From positions 186,001-250,000 of the forward strand of contig NZ_JALJVY010000001.1 in NCBI RefSeq assembly GCF_024168485.1: 64,000 nt of DNA. The letters are read 5' to 3'. Of this stretch, positions 8,617 to 17,883 are shown piece by piece. The notes under the pieces are model-generated. The model did no database searches and was not told the DNA's origin. It was given only the letters and a program-made list of their open reading frames with translations. This DNA comes from Sphingobium sp. OAS761 (GTDB lineage: Bacteria > Pseudomonadota > Alphaproteobacteria > Sphingomonadales > Sphingomonadaceae). The translations under genes were made by a program, and so were the position numbers. Position 1 is the stretch's first letter. Each line of letters opens with the position of its first letter.

Positions 8617-9111
8617 TTGAAGGACCAGCCCGTCACGCTTGCGGCGATCATCGGCGCGCATGGGGTGACGGGCGAGGTCCGCCTGAAGCTGTTTGGCGAG
8701 GGGGCTGAAAGCCTCAGAAGCTACACGAGCTTCGATGCGGCCGGGCGAATGCTGACGTTGAAGTCGGTACGGCCCGGCCCCAATGGCGCGGTCGCCCGCT
8801 TCGCCGAGATCGGCGATCGCGGCGCGGCCGAGTCCCTGCGTGGCACCCCGCTAACGGTGCCGCGTTCCGCCCTGCCGCCACTGGGCGAGGGCGAATATTA
8901 TCATGCCGACCTGATCGGTCTTTCCTGCACGTCCAGCACCGGCGAGCCGCTGGGCGACATCGTCGCGGTAGAGAATTTCGGCGCGGGCGACATCATCGAG
9001 GTGCAGCGTCCCCCCGTTGGCGACAAGCCGGGCAAGCGTTTCATGGCACCGATGCATGTCGTGACGCTGAACGAACGGGGCGCCGTGATCGAGGCGGCCT
9101 TCACGGACTGA
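8617..9111 (+). CDS. rimM: 16S rRNA processing / ribosome maturation factor RimM
   Basis: 164 residues. It binds S19 and helps mature the 30S head domain. The N-terminal domain begins TLAAIIGAHGVTGEVRLKLF, and the PRC-barrel half contains GEYYHADLIGLSC and FMAPMHVV. The start is TTG at 8617, nine bases after GAGGG. No ATG or GTG lies nearby upstream, because the rpsP stop is only 5 bases away. Its position between rpsP and trmD is the standard one. Confidence 0.93.
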   Translation: MKDQPVTLAAIIGAHGVTGEVRLKLFGEGAESLRSYTSFDAAGRMLTLKSVRPGPNGAVARFAEIGDRGAAESLRGTPLTVPRSALPPLGEGEYYHADLIGLSCTSSTGEPLGDIVAVENFGAGDIIEVQRPPVGDKPGKRFMAPMHVVTLNERGAVIEAAFTD

Positions 9112-9183
9112 CACGCCCGGGCCACCTCTTGCGGTAACACGTCAGCGTGCCATGGTGGCAATTCCTGTCCGGGGATATCGTCC

Positions 9184-10695
9184 ATGCGCCCATCCGTCCG
9201 CCTGTTTTTCATGACCCTGTCCTGCCTTGGCCTGGGCGTCGCGCCGGCACGCGCGGCCGATGAGCGCAGAATCGAACAGACCGTCCCGGAACTCGACCGG
9301 CTGTTCCACGACTTTCAGGTCGACAGCCACAGCCCCGGCCTGATCTACGGCATCGTGGCGGACGGGCATCTGGTCCATGTGAAGGGTTTTGGCGTGCAGG
9401 ACCTGGTGCATAACCGCCAGGTCACGCCCGACAGCCTGTTCCGCATCGCGTCGATGACCAAGGCGTTCACCGCGCTTTCCATCCTGAAATTGCGGGAACA
9501 GGGAAAGATCGGGCTGGACGACCTGGCGGAGAAATATGTCCCCGAGATGCGCGGCTGGACCTATCCCACGAAGGACAGCCCGCATATTCGCATTCGCGAC
9601 CTGCTGACGCACAGCGCGGGTCTCGTCGACGACAATCCCTGGGGCGATCGCCAGACCCCGTTGCCGGAAGGGGAATTCACCCGGATGCTCGCCGCAGGCA
9701 TTCCGTTCAGTTCCAGCCCCGCGACGCGATATGAATATAGCAATTTCGGCTTCGCGCTGCTGGGCCGGATCATCGCCACTGTGTCAGGCATGTCTTATCG
9801 CCGGTTTGTCGAGCGCAGCCTGTTGACGCCGCTGGAGATGACATCCAGCGGCTATGCGGTGGGCGAATGGCCGGTAGAGCGGCGGGCCATCGGCTATCGC
9901 TGGGAGGACGGGCGCTGGAAGGAGGAGCCCACCATGGGCGACGGCGCGTTCGGCGCCATGGGCGGACTTCAGACCAGTGCGAACGATTATGCCCGCTGGG
10001 TCGCCTTCCTGCTGTCGGCATGGCCACCGCGTGACGATGCCGACACCGGCCCGGTGTCGCGGGCATCCGTGCGGATGCTGAGCGAAGGCAGCAACCATGT
10101 CGCCATCGCCCAGCGCAATGGCAGGAGCGGTGCCACCGCCTGCCGGCTGGCATCGGCCTATGGCTTTGGCATGCGCATCGCGCAGGATTGCGACCTGGGC
10201 CTGACCCTGGCCCATGGCGGCGGCTATCCCGGCTATGGCAGCCATATGATGTTGATGCCCGATTATGGCGTGGGGATATTCGTCTTCACCAACCGCACCT
10301 ATAATGGGGGATCGGGTCCGGCGTGGGACGCGGCCATTGCCTTGAAGCAGGCCGGCGCGCTGATCGCCCGCGCGACGCCCGTGACGCCCCTGCTTGCAGA
10401 GGACTATGCCGTTGCCGGACGCATCTACGCAGCGGGCGATGCGCGTGGCGAGCGCGCGGGTCTCGCCATGAACTTCCTGATGGACAGGGATGCCGATGGC
10501 TGGGCGCGCAAGCTTGCCGCGCTGCGGGACGAAGCGGGCGCGTGCGACACGAACGCGCCCGTGACCGCGACCGGAAATCTGTCGGGCAGCTTTACCTGGT
10601 CGTGCGACAAGGGACGGGTGACCGGCACCCTGCTGCTCGCCCCGACGTCGACGGCGCAGATCCAGGAACTGAAGCTGGAGGCGAAGGCGCCCTGA
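9184..10695 (+). CDS. Exported serine hydrolase, beta-lactamase (class C) family
   Basis: 503 residues with a signal peptide (cleavage near [11 protein letters not shown]). The three active-site elements of the PF00144 family are present: S90-x-x-K93 in RIASMTKAF, the YSN motif in [12 protein letters not shown], and HGGGYPGYG in place of KTG. The C-terminal ~110 residues form an additional domain. This family includes esterases, D-aminopeptidases and PBP-like proteins as well as AmpC. The sequence does not decide the substrate, and the HGG motif argues against a classical beta-lactamase. It is inserted in the rimM-trmD interval, which is usually empty. Confidence 0.9.
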   Translation: MRPSVRLFFMTLSCLGLGVAPARAADERRIEQTVPELDRLFHDFQVDSHSPGLIYGIVADGHLVHVKGFGVQDLVHNRQVTPDSLFRIASMTKAFTALSILKLREQGKIGLDDLAEKYVPEMRGWTYPTKDSPHIRIRDLLTHSAGLVDDNPWGDRQTPLPEGEFTRMLAAGIPFSSSPATRYEYSNFGFALLGRIIATVSGMSYRRFVERSLLTPLEMTSSGYAVGEWPVERRAIGYRWEDGRWKEEPTMGDGAFGAMGGLQTSANDYARWVAFLLSAWPPRDDADTGPVSRASVRMLSEGSNHVAIAQRNGRSGATACRLASAYGFGMRIAQDCDLGLTLAHGGGYPGYGSHMMLMPDYGVGIFVFTNRTYNGGSGPAWDAAIALKQAGALIARATPVTPLLAEDYAVAGRIYAAGDARGERAGLAMNFLMDRDADGWARKLAALRDEAGACDTNAPVTATGNLSGSFTWSCDKGRVTGTLLLAPTSTAQIQELKLEAKAP

Positions 10696-10742
10696 CCGTG
10701 CCGTGGCTGGACGCCTTGGATCGTATCGCCTAAGCGGCGTCC

Positions 10743-11024
10743 ATGCCCATCGTCCCGCAAATCCTGCTATGCGCCTATCTGCTGTTCCTGGTCGCGGCGG
10801 GATGGCGGCTGTGGCTTGTCGGCTGGACGAAAGGGGTGAAGTGGCTCGTGGCCGTCACGCTGGTCCTTCCCATGCCGCTGATGTTCCTTATCCCGGCAAT
10901 GATGCACCGGGGCAGTCCATGGTCCGACGTGTTGAGAGGCATCGGCCTGACATTGCTGGTTTGCGGCATCGTCAGCCTGGCCGGCGGCTTTTCCGCCGCT
11001 CGCCTAAGGTCGCGGCGCCGGTGA
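10743..11024 (+). CDS. Small membrane protein of unknown function between the serine hydrolase and trmD
   Basis: 93 residues with three hydrophobic segments ([49 protein letters not shown]) and a basic C-terminus ARLRSRRR. Its TGA overlaps the trmD GTG as GTGA, which suggests translational coupling and supports that the gene is real. No family was recognised. Confidence 0.65.
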   Translation: MPIVPQILLCAYLLFLVAAGWRLWLVGWTKGVKWLVAVTLVLPMPLMFLIPAMMHRGSPWSDVLRGIGLTLLVCGIVSLAGGFSAARLRSRRR

Positions 11025-11758
11025 GCTTTGCGGCCCAGATACTGACGCTCTATCCGGAGATGTTTCCCGGCCCGCTCGGCGTGTCGCTGGCGGGGCGCGC
11101 GCTGGGCGAGGGGACATGGAGCTGCGATCCCGTTCATATTCGCGATTTCGCCACAGATCGCCATCGCACGGTGGATGATACGCCCGCAGGGGGCGGCGCG
11201 GGCATGGTGTTGCGCGCCGACATAGTGGCCAGGGCGGTGGACCACGCGCTGGAGCGTCGTTCCGACCTGCCGATCCTTGCCATGACGCCGCGCGGCCGCC
11301 CGATCACGCAGGCGCGGGTGCGCGCGCTGGCGGCAGGGCCGGGCGTTACCATCCTGTGCGGCCGGTTCGAAGGGTTTGACGAGCGGATTTTCGACGCGCG
11401 CCCGATCGAACAGGTGTCGATGGGCGACATCATCCTGTCGGGCGGAGAAATGGCGGCGCTGCTGTTGCTCGATGCTTGCGTCCGGCTGCTTCCCGGTGTA
11501 ATGGGCGCGGCTTCCAGCGGAGTCGAGGAATCCTTTGAAACGGGGCTCCTTGAATATCCGCATTATACCCGCCCGGTGGAATGGGAGGGGCGCGCGATCC
11601 CTGAAGTGTTGCGATCGGGGGATCATGCGAAGATCGCCGCCTGGCGGAAACAAAAGGCGGAGGATGATACACGGCTAAGGCGGCCGGACCTTTGGGAGCG
11701 CCACATCGGCGTTCGGGACCAGTCGCCCTCTGGTACGCAACGAACGACCAAGGACTGA
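11021..11758 (+). CDS. trmD: tRNA (guanine-N1-)-methyltransferase TrmD
   Basis: 245 residues. It methylates G37 in tRNAs reading CNN and some other codons, preventing +1 frameshifting. It has a SPOUT fold with the trefoil-knot motifs [13 protein letters not shown] and [15 protein letters not shown]. The N-terminus [11 protein letters not shown] and the [10 protein letters not shown] motif are characteristic. The GTG start at 11021 overlaps the preceding small gene by four bases. The upstream in-frame region is non-homologous, so a longer start is unlikely. rplS follows after 6 bases. Confidence 0.95.
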   Translation: MSFAAQILTLYPEMFPGPLGVSLAGRALGEGTWSCDPVHIRDFATDRHRTVDDTPAGGGAGMVLRADIVARAVDHALERRSDLPILAMTPRGRPITQARVRALAAGPGVTILCGRFEGFDERIFDARPIEQVSMGDIILSGGEMAALLLLDACVRLLPGVMGAASSGVEESFETGLLEYPHYTRPVEWEGRAIPEVLRSGDHAKIAAWRKQKAEDDTRLRRPDLWERHIGVRDQSPSGTQRTTKD

Positions 11759-11764
11759 CGTCAC

Positions 11765-12130
11765 ATGAACATCATCCAGCAGATCGAGGCGGAAAACATC
11801 GCCGCCCTCGGCAAGGACATTCCCGAATTTCGCCCCGGCGACACGCTGCGCGTCGGCGTGAAGGTCGTTGAAGGCGACCGCAGCCGCGTCCAGAATTTCG
11901 AGGGCGTGTGCATCGCGCGCTCGAACAAGGGCATGGGTTCGAACTTCACCGTGCGCAAGATTTCGTTCGGCGAAGGCGTGGAGCGCGTTTTCCCGCTCTA
12001 TTCGCCCAACCTCGATTCGATCACCGTCGTTCGCCGCGGCGTCGTGCGTCGCGCGAAGCTTTACTATCTGCGCGGCCGCACCGGCAAGCGCGCTCGCATC
12101 GCCGAGCGTCGCGAGACCCGCGAAGGTTGA
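11765..12130 (+). CDS. rplS: 50S ribosomal protein L19
   Basis: 121 residues, of normal family length. [32 protein letters not shown] and [19 protein letters not shown] are signature stretches. It lies at the interface of the subunits next to L14. It is the last gene of the ffh cluster and is followed by two hairpins, the second a strong terminator. Confidence 0.97.
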   Translation: MNIIQQIEAENIAALGKDIPEFRPGDTLRVGVKVVEGDRSRVQNFEGVCIARSNKGMGSNFTVRKISFGEGVERVFPLYSPNLDSITVVRRGVVRRAKLYYLRGRTGKRARIAERRETREG

Positions 12131-12143
12131 AAGGCTGGATGCT

Positions 12144-12164
12144 GAAGGCGCGGCCAGCGCCTTC
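12144..12164 (+). other. Perfect 8-bp hairpin after rplS
   Basis: GAAGGCGC and GCGCCTTC pair around a five-base loop GGCCA. There is no T-run, so it is probably an RNA-stabilising hairpin or part of a bipartite end signal upstream of the terminator at 12193. Confidence 0.4.
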
Positions 12165-12192
12165 TTCACCGCTTCGCAATCGGACATAAAAA

Positions 12193-12224
12193 ATCGGGCG
12201 CCGAAAGGCGCCCGATTTCTTTTT
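12193..12224 (+). terminator. Strong intrinsic terminator after rplS
   Basis: A 10-bp perfect stem (12193-12202 with 12207-12216) closed by a GAAA tetraloop, then a T-rich run TTTCTTTTT. An A-run precedes the stem, so it may also work on the minus strand for the TonB-dependent receptor that ends at 12240. Confidence 0.9.
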
Positions 12225-12239
12225 GTGTCATGCTGGCTA

Positions 12240-14888
12240 TCAGATCTTCACCTTCAGGCGAGCATACCAGAAGCCGCCATTGGCGCCGAAAGGACCGCCG
12301 CTGTTGGGATAGACCTGCCCGTTGGACAGGCTGTTGGTCAGCACGTAGATAGGGTTGGGGACGCTGCCATCAGGCTGAACAATTGACTTGATCTTGTCCG
12401 GATAGGTGTTGAACAGGTTGGTCGCACCCACTGCCAACGTATAATGTTCAGCGATGGTGTAGCTGACCTCTATGTCCGTCGTGAACTTCGAACCGAAAGT
12501 CTGACCCGGGAAAGCGTCTTCCAGACCAAATGGACCGTAGAAGTTTTCGCGCCCGGTAATCGTGAAGTCGCCGATCGCATAATTTGCGGTGAAGGTCGCG
12601 CGATGCTTGGGGATAGTGCCTTCAATATCCTTTTTCTGCGACGGGCTGATGATCTCCGTATTATATTTGGTCACCTTCGTTTCGTTATAGTTGTAGGCGA
12701 GCGTCAGGTTGAGCTTGCCATCGCCAAGACCGGTGCGGTAGGTTCCGACAAAGTCGATACCGGCCGTGCGCGAGTCATAGGCGCTGGTGGGATATTGCAC
12801 GTCGCCACCTACACCCACGGCCAGCAGGGCAGGCTGCTCAGCGATATGCTCCGGCAGCACACTGTATGTCTTCGATGTCCCGATGCGATCCTTGATCTTG
12901 ATCCAGTAGCCGTCCAGCGTGAACGTCAGCGACGGCATCGGCGTGAAGACGAAGCCAAGGCCGTAGTTGGTCGATTTTTCCGGCTTCAACGCCGTCGCGC
13001 CATAATATTGCGAGATCGGGCTGGACACCGGATAGGTGCCGGTCTGCACCTGAAGTCCGTTGGTGAAGGCGGTCGTCAGGATCTGGACGTTGCTCTGCCC
13101 CGGCGAAGGCGCGTGGTAGCCGGTGCCGACCGTGCCGCGGACGGAGAGCGTGGGCAGGGCTTTCCAAAGCGCGTTCACCTTGCCGACGGTGGTGCTGCCA
13201 AAGGTGTTGTAATCCTCATAGCGACCGGCCACGCCGACCGAGAAGGTATCGGTCAGGTCGGCTTCCACGCTGAGGTAACCGGCGATATTATGCTGCGAAT
13301 AGCTGCCTGCGGCGTCCGGGCTGGTGCCGCCATAGCCGCTCGCACCGACGGGCATGGTGACCGTGGAATCGGCGACGAACACCCCCGGCGCGGTTTCGAC
13401 ATACAGAGCCTGACTGTAATAGGGCCCGATGCCATAGGATTGCGGATCGCCCTCGGTCGCGGTGTAGGTTTCCTTACGATATTCGGCGCCGAACGCGATC
13501 GTTACCGGACTGGAGAGCCCCGCGTCGAGCGAGTAGACGAAATCGGCATTCAGATTGGTTTCCTTCTGAATGAGCGATCCGAACTTGAACGAGGTCTGCG
13601 AATCCGGCCCATAGGACGGGCTGAGCGAGTCAAACATCGACAGGGTGAGCGCGTTGCGGCTGAGCGAGCCAGAAACGTCGAACGTCAGATTTTCGAGCAG
13701 GTCGCCCTTGATGCCCGCCACGCCGAACGCCTGATCCTTCACACCCACGAACTGCGGCGTGAAACCGGCAGGATAGAGGCTGGAGAAGGAATAGGTATTG
13801 CCATCCTTGACGAAGCCGCCTGCCGGGCAGGTGGCGTTGCCAGCCGGACAGGGCGTCAGATAGATCGGATGGGCAAAGGCGCTGTTGCGCGTCTGGGGGC
13901 GCACGACGCCGGCGGTGTCCGTCGCGGAAAAGGTTTCCACGGGACGGTAGTTGAAGCTCTGGGTGATCTTCGAATGCGCGAAGTTGCCGAACGCGTAGAT
14001 CTTGGTCGCGTCGGTCACATCATAGCTGGCGTTGACGGTGGCCTTCCAGCCCTCGGACGGTGAATTGCCGAAGATCTGCACCGGATTTGGATAGTTAGGA
14101 AGTTGGGAGGCCAGTTCCGGGTGCGCCTGCTCGAAAAGCACGGCGTTCGGACGGGTCGCGTTGCGGATCGTGCCGTCGTCCTTGTTATATTCACCCGCGA
14201 ACGAGATGAAACCGCGATCACCGAGCTTGAAGCCGGCATAGCCTGCAATCTGACGCGCCTTGCCGTCGCCGCCGCCATCATAGAACTGGCCGTAACGGGT
14301 ACTCAACTCGACGCCTTCATCCTCACGCAGCGTATAGTTCAGCACGCCGGCGATAGCGTCGGTACCATATTGTGCGGTCGCGCCTTCGCGCAGGATCTGG
14401 AGGTTGCCGAAGGCGATGGTGGGCAGGACCGCAAGGTCGGCGCCTTGCGACAGATTGTTGGTCGGATCGCCCGCCGCGACCTGGACCAGCGCGGACCGGT
14501 TGAGACGCTTGCCGTTGATCATCACCAGCGTCATGTCGCCCGCCAGGCCGCGAATGGACGGCGAGCGGACGAAGGTGGACGCATCGGAAATCGCATTTTG
14601 CGGGACGTTGAAGCTGGGCACGATGTTCTTGAGAACTTCAAGCATGTCCGCCGCCGGCTGGGTCTTCAGCTCCTGCGCGCCGATAATGTCGATTGGCGAG
14701 GCAGAATCGGTCACGGACCTGTCGGTTCGGCGCGTACCCAACACCACGATCGTAGCTCCGGCATCGTCTTCCGCCGCCAGTTCCGGCGCGGCGGGCGTTT
14801 GAGAGAAGGCCGGCGCCGTCATGGCGGCAAGAGCTGTAGTCGCTAGCAGCGCCGTGGTCAGCCCACGAGCAAATAAACGGTCGATCAT
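12240..14888 (-). CDS. TonB-dependent outer-membrane receptor
   Basis: 882 residues. Signal peptide MIDRLFARGLTTALLATTAL through AFSQT, then a TonB box candidate ATIVVLGTR. A plug domain follows (SPIDIIGAQELKTQPAADML, SIRGLAGDMTLVMINGKRLN, TDAIAGVLNYTLREDEGVEL). The remaining ~650 residues form the beta-barrel, ending FWYARLKVKI. It imports a scarce ligand across the outer membrane using TonB energy. The substrate is not deducible and the neighbours give no pathway hint. It is transcribed towards rplS and probably stops at the shared hairpin. Confidence 0.95.
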   Translation of the reverse strand: MIDRLFARGLTTALLATTALAAMTAPAFSQTPAAPELAAEDDAGATIVVLGTRRTDRSVTDSASPIDIIGAQELKTQPAADMLEVLKNIVPSFNVPQNAISDASTFVRSPSIRGLAGDMTLVMINGKRLNRSALVQVAAGDPTNNLSQGADLAVLPTIAFGNLQILREGATAQYGTDAIAGVLNYTLREDEGVELSTRYGQFYDGGGDGKARQIAGYAGFKLGDRGFISFAGEYNKDDGTIRNATRPNAVLFEQAHPELASQLPNYPNPVQIFGNSPSEGWKATVNASYDVTDATKIYAFGNFAHSKITQSFNYRPVETFSATDTAGVVRPQTRNSAFAHPIYLTPCPAGNATCPAGGFVKDGNTYSFSSLYPAGFTPQFVGVKDQAFGVAGIKGDLLENLTFDVSGSLSRNALTLSMFDSLSPSYGPDSQTSFKFGSLIQKETNLNADFVYSLDAGLSSPVTIAFGAEYRKETYTATEGDPQSYGIGPYYSQALYVETAPGVFVADSTVTMPVGASGYGGTSPDAAGSYSQHNIAGYLSVEADLTDTFSVGVAGRYEDYNTFGSTTVGKVNALWKALPTLSVRGTVGTGYHAPSPGQSNVQILTTAFTNGLQVQTGTYPVSSPISQYYGATALKPEKSTNYGLGFVFTPMPSLTFTLDGYWIKIKDRIGTSKTYSVLPEHIAEQPALLAVGVGGDVQYPTSAYDSRTAGIDFVGTYRTGLGDGKLNLTLAYNYNETKVTKYNTEIISPSQKKDIEGTIPKHRATFTANYAIGDFTITGRENFYGPFGLEDAFPGQTFGSKFTTDIEVSYTIAEHYTLAVGATNLFNTYPDKIKSIVQPDGSVPNPIYVLTNSLSNGQVYPNSGGPFGANGGFWYARLKVKI

Positions 14889-15123
14889 CGATAGCCCCCT
14901 ACATTAGTGTATGGGCCTTCCATCCATCCCAGCCATATTTAGATTTATTGCTGACATGTGAAACGGACCGCGCAGCTCAACCCGCCAACGATACGCTGTC
15001 GGGCGCTGCATGTTTTCTTTAACTGTAACATAAATGATACAGGTGGGTCGACTTTCAGGGAATGCGGTCGAACGACTTCGCATGGAGATTGAAAAGGCGA
15101 GAAGGTTGTGCAGCACAGGGCAA

Positions 15124-15639
15124 ATGCCGCTGACCCACCGCCTTGCCACCGCCGCCGACGAACCTGCCCTGCGCGCCCTGATGACCCGCGCCATCGACCA
15201 GTTGCAGGCCGATTTCCTGACCCCCGATCAGATCGCGGCCAGCCACGCCTTCATGGGGCTGGACAGCCGCCTGATCGAGGATGGCACCTATTTCGTCGTC
15301 GAGGCGGACCGCGCCATCGCCGGGTGCGGCGGGTGGAGCCGGCGGGCAACGGCCTATGGCGGCAACCACAGCGCCGGCCGCGACGACCGGATGCTCGATC
15401 CGGCGACCGACGCGGCGAAGGTGCGGGCGATGTACACGCACCCCGATCATGTCCGCAAAGGCGTGGGTACGCTGATCCTGTCGCTATGCGAAACCGCCGC
15501 GCGGGCGGAAGGCTTCGCCGCGCTGGAACTGTCCGCCACCATGGCGGGCGCGCCGCTCTACCGCAGCTTCGGCTTTGTCGACGTGCGCCCGTTCAGCGAT
15601 AGCGGCGTGCCGCTGATCCTCATGCGCAAGCCGATATGA
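15124..15639 (+). CDS. GNAT-family N-acetyltransferase
   Basis: 171 residues. MPLTHRLATAADEPALRALM is a normal GNAT N-terminus, and the acetyl-CoA-binding motif A is visible as MYTHPDHVRKGVGTLIL. The C-terminal strand ends PLYRSFGFVDVRPF. The substrate is unknown. ATG 15124 is preferred for homology; an upstream ATG at 15082 lacks a ribosome-binding site. The gene converges on the MFS gene, with one base between the stops. Confidence 0.85.
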   Translation: MPLTHRLATAADEPALRALMTRAIDQLQADFLTPDQIAASHAFMGLDSRLIEDGTYFVVEADRAIAGCGGWSRRATAYGGNHSAGRDDRMLDPATDAAKVRAMYTHPDHVRKGVGTLILSLCETAARAEGFAALELSATMAGAPLYRSFGFVDVRPFSDSGVPLILMRKPI

Positions 15640-15640
15640 C

Positions 15641-16966
15641 TCAGGGGTGGCGGCTGGTCCACCACAGGCCCGCCAGGCTGATCGCCGCCGCCGCCGCCAT
15701 GTAAAGTCCGACCAGCGAAACGCCCTGGACCGCGATCAGCCAGGTGGCAACGATCGGGGCCAGCGCACCGCCGATGATCCCGCCCAGATTGAAGGAAAAG
15801 GATGCGCCGGTATAACGCAGCCTTACCGGGAAAAGCGCCGGCAGATAGGCGCCCAGCGGCCCGTAGACGAAACCCATGAGCAGGAGCGCGAGCGAGAGGA
15901 TCAGGAAGATGGGCAGCAGGGCGCCGGTGCCTATCATCGGGCCGAACAACAACCCCATGCCCACCGTGCCGACGCAGCCCCATGCCAGCACCCGTGTCGG
16001 GCTGGAGCGATCCGCCCACCATCCCGCTATGACGATGCCGGCCGCCATGAACAGGATGGCACCCAACTGGATCGCCAGGAAAATCTCTCGGTCGATCTTG
16101 AGCGCCGTTGTGCCATAGCCCAGCGCGAAAGCGGTCGCGATATAATAGACGGCGAAGCAGGCGACGACGGCGAACGTGCCGGCGATCGCCGCGCCCAGAT
16201 GATCGCTCAGCAGGGTCGCGAGCGGCAGTGTCGGTGGCGGCGCTTCCGCCTGCGCGGCGGTGAATTCAGGCGTTTCGGTCAGTTTCAGCCTTACCCAGAG
16301 GCCCAGTATCACCAGCACCGCGCTGCCCAGGAACGGGAGGCGCCAGCCCCAGGCGAAAAAGTCCGCATCCGTCAGAAGGACGCCGAGCAGCAGGAAAAGG
16401 CCGTTTGCGGCGATGAAGCCGACCGGCGCGCCAAGCTGCGGGAACATGCCGAACCGCGCGCGCCACCCGGGCGGGGCATTTTCCACCGCCAGCAGCGCGG
16501 CGCCGCCCCATTCTCCGCCCAGCCCCAGCCCTTGGCCGAAGCGCAGCAGGCAAAGGATCAGCGGCGCCCAGTAACCGATCATGGCATAGGTCGGCAGGAA
16601 CCCGATCAGCAGCGTGCAGCCGCCCATCAGCATGAGCGACGTGACCAGCGTCGCCTTCCGGCCGATCCGGTCGCCATAATGGCCGAACACCGCCGCCCCA
16701 ACCGGCCGCGCGAAGAAGGCGAGGGCGAGGCTGCCATAGGAGGCCATGAGCTGCGCGGTAGGCGAGGACGCCGGGAAGAAGAGAGATGGGAAGATCAGGC
16801 TGGCGGCGGTGGCGTAGATGTAGAAGTCGTAGAATTCGACCGCCGTGCCGATCAGGCTGGCCGCCAGTACGCGTTTGTGCCGCCACATTTCGCCGATGCC
16901 GTTCGTCCGTGTCACGTCTTCCCGCCCCCTCTTGTCGTCTTGTCCGCCGCCGGAATGCCCGCTCAC
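15641..16966 (-). CDS. MFS transporter, metabolite:H+ symporter (MHS) type
   Basis: 441 residues with 12 predicted helices. The N-terminal signature GTAVEFYDFYIYATAASLIF and the loop 2-3 motif GHYGDRIGRKATLV place it in the MHS family, whose members carry organic acids, shikimate or betaine (KgtP, ShiA and ProP types). FGQGLGLGGEWGGAALLAVE is a further family hallmark. The substrate cannot be assigned. Its start overlaps the SpoU gene by four bases (ATGA), so both are on one transcript. Confidence 0.92.
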   Translation of the reverse strand: MSGHSGGGQDDKRGREDVTRTNGIGEMWRHKRVLAASLIGTAVEFYDFYIYATAASLIFPSLFFPASSPTAQLMASYGSLALAFFARPVGAAVFGHYGDRIGRKATLVTSLMLMGGCTLLIGFLPTYAMIGYWAPLILCLLRFGQGLGLGGEWGGAALLAVENAPPGWRARFGMFPQLGAPVGFIAANGLFLLLGVLLTDADFFAWGWRLPFLGSAVLVILGLWVRLKLTETPEFTAAQAEAPPPTLPLATLLSDHLGAAIAGTFAVVACFAVYYIATAFALGYGTTALKIDREIFLAIQLGAILFMAAGIVIAGWWADRSSPTRVLAWGCVGTVGMGLLFGPMIGTGALLPIFLILSLALLLMGFVYGPLGAYLPALFPVRLRYTGASFSFNLGGIIGGALAPIVATWLIAVQGVSLVGLYMAAAAAISLAGLWWTSRHP

Positions 16967-17760
16967 CCGCGCCGCTTCTGGTTCAGCAACTCATAGGCCA
17001 TGACGGCCGTCGCCACCGCCGCGTTCAGGCTGTCCGCCTTTCCCAGCATCGGCATCTTCACCAGCAGGTCGCATTCGGCCTCGTAGCTTTCGGGCAGGCC
17101 CTGCGCCTCATTGCCCACGAGCAGGAAGCAGGGGCTGCCATAATGAGGTTCCTGATAATCCCGCGCCGCCTTGAGGCTGGTGCCGATCAGTTCGCCGGGG
17201 CCGGCGCGCAGCCAGGCGACGAAATCACCCCAGCGGGCCTGCGTGATCGATTGCGTGAAGAGCGCCCCCATGCTGGCGCGCACCGATTCGACCGAGAAGG
17301 GATCGACGCAATCGTCGATCAGGATCAGGCCGCCCGCGCCGACCGCGTCGCCGGTGCGCAATATGGTGCCCAGATTGCCGGGATCGCGCAGCGACTGGGC
17401 CACGATCCAGATGTCCGCCTTGCCGCGGTCCAGTGTTTCGAGCGGTGCAAGCCGGTCGCGATAGACGCCGACCACCGCCTGCGCATTGTCCTTGCCGCTG
17501 ATCTTGGACAATATGTCGGGCGTCGTTTCGATGACATCGCCGCCCGCCGCCTCCATCGCCGCGATCAGCGCGCTCGCCAGAGGATGTGTCGACCCGGCGT
17601 GAAACAGCATTTCAGGCAGCACGCCTTCCTCGCGCGCTTCGGTCAGGATGCGCAGTCCTTCGGCGATGAACAGCCCTTCGGCCTTGCGATATTTCTTTTC
17701 CCGCAACGACCGCACGCGTTTCACCAGCGGGTTGGAAAATCCGGTGATTTCGCGTGCCAC
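16963..17760 (-). CDS. TrmH/SpoU-family RNA 2'-O-methyltransferase
   Basis: 265 residues: an N-terminal L30e-like substrate-binding domain (NPLVKRVRSLREKKYRKAEG) then the SPOUT catalytic domain. The three SpoU motifs are present: RDPGNLGTILRTGDAVG, the central ASMGALFTQSITQARW region, and DSLNAAVATAVMAYELL. It probably methylates a ribose in rRNA or tRNA, but which one cannot be read from sequence. It is coupled to the MFS gene downstream. Confidence 0.9.
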   Translation of the reverse strand: MAREITGFSNPLVKRVRSLREKKYRKAEGLFIAEGLRILTEAREEGVLPEMLFHAGSTHPLASALIAAMEAAGGDVIETTPDILSKISGKDNAQAVVGVYRDRLAPLETLDRGKADIWIVAQSLRDPGNLGTILRTGDAVGAGGLILIDDCVDPFSVESVRASMGALFTQSITQARWGDFVAWLRAGPGELIGTSLKAARDYQEPHYGSPCFLLVGNEAQGLPESYEAECDLLVKMPMLGKADSLNAAVATAVMAYELLNQKRRG

Positions 17761-17883
17761 TCTTGCCCGTTCCCTTGCGGATGAAGCGGCTTCTCTACCG
17801 GGCGACGGGGTAAAAGGACAGGGGCCAGTGCAATCACCCTTCGGACCATAGATTTATCCGCGGATTTTTGCGAAGGATCGGCC

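Noticed and set aside
12240..14888. Naming a substrate for the TonB-dependent receptors
   Set aside because: Neither barrel sequence nor neighbours point to siderophore, vitamin or sugar uptake.
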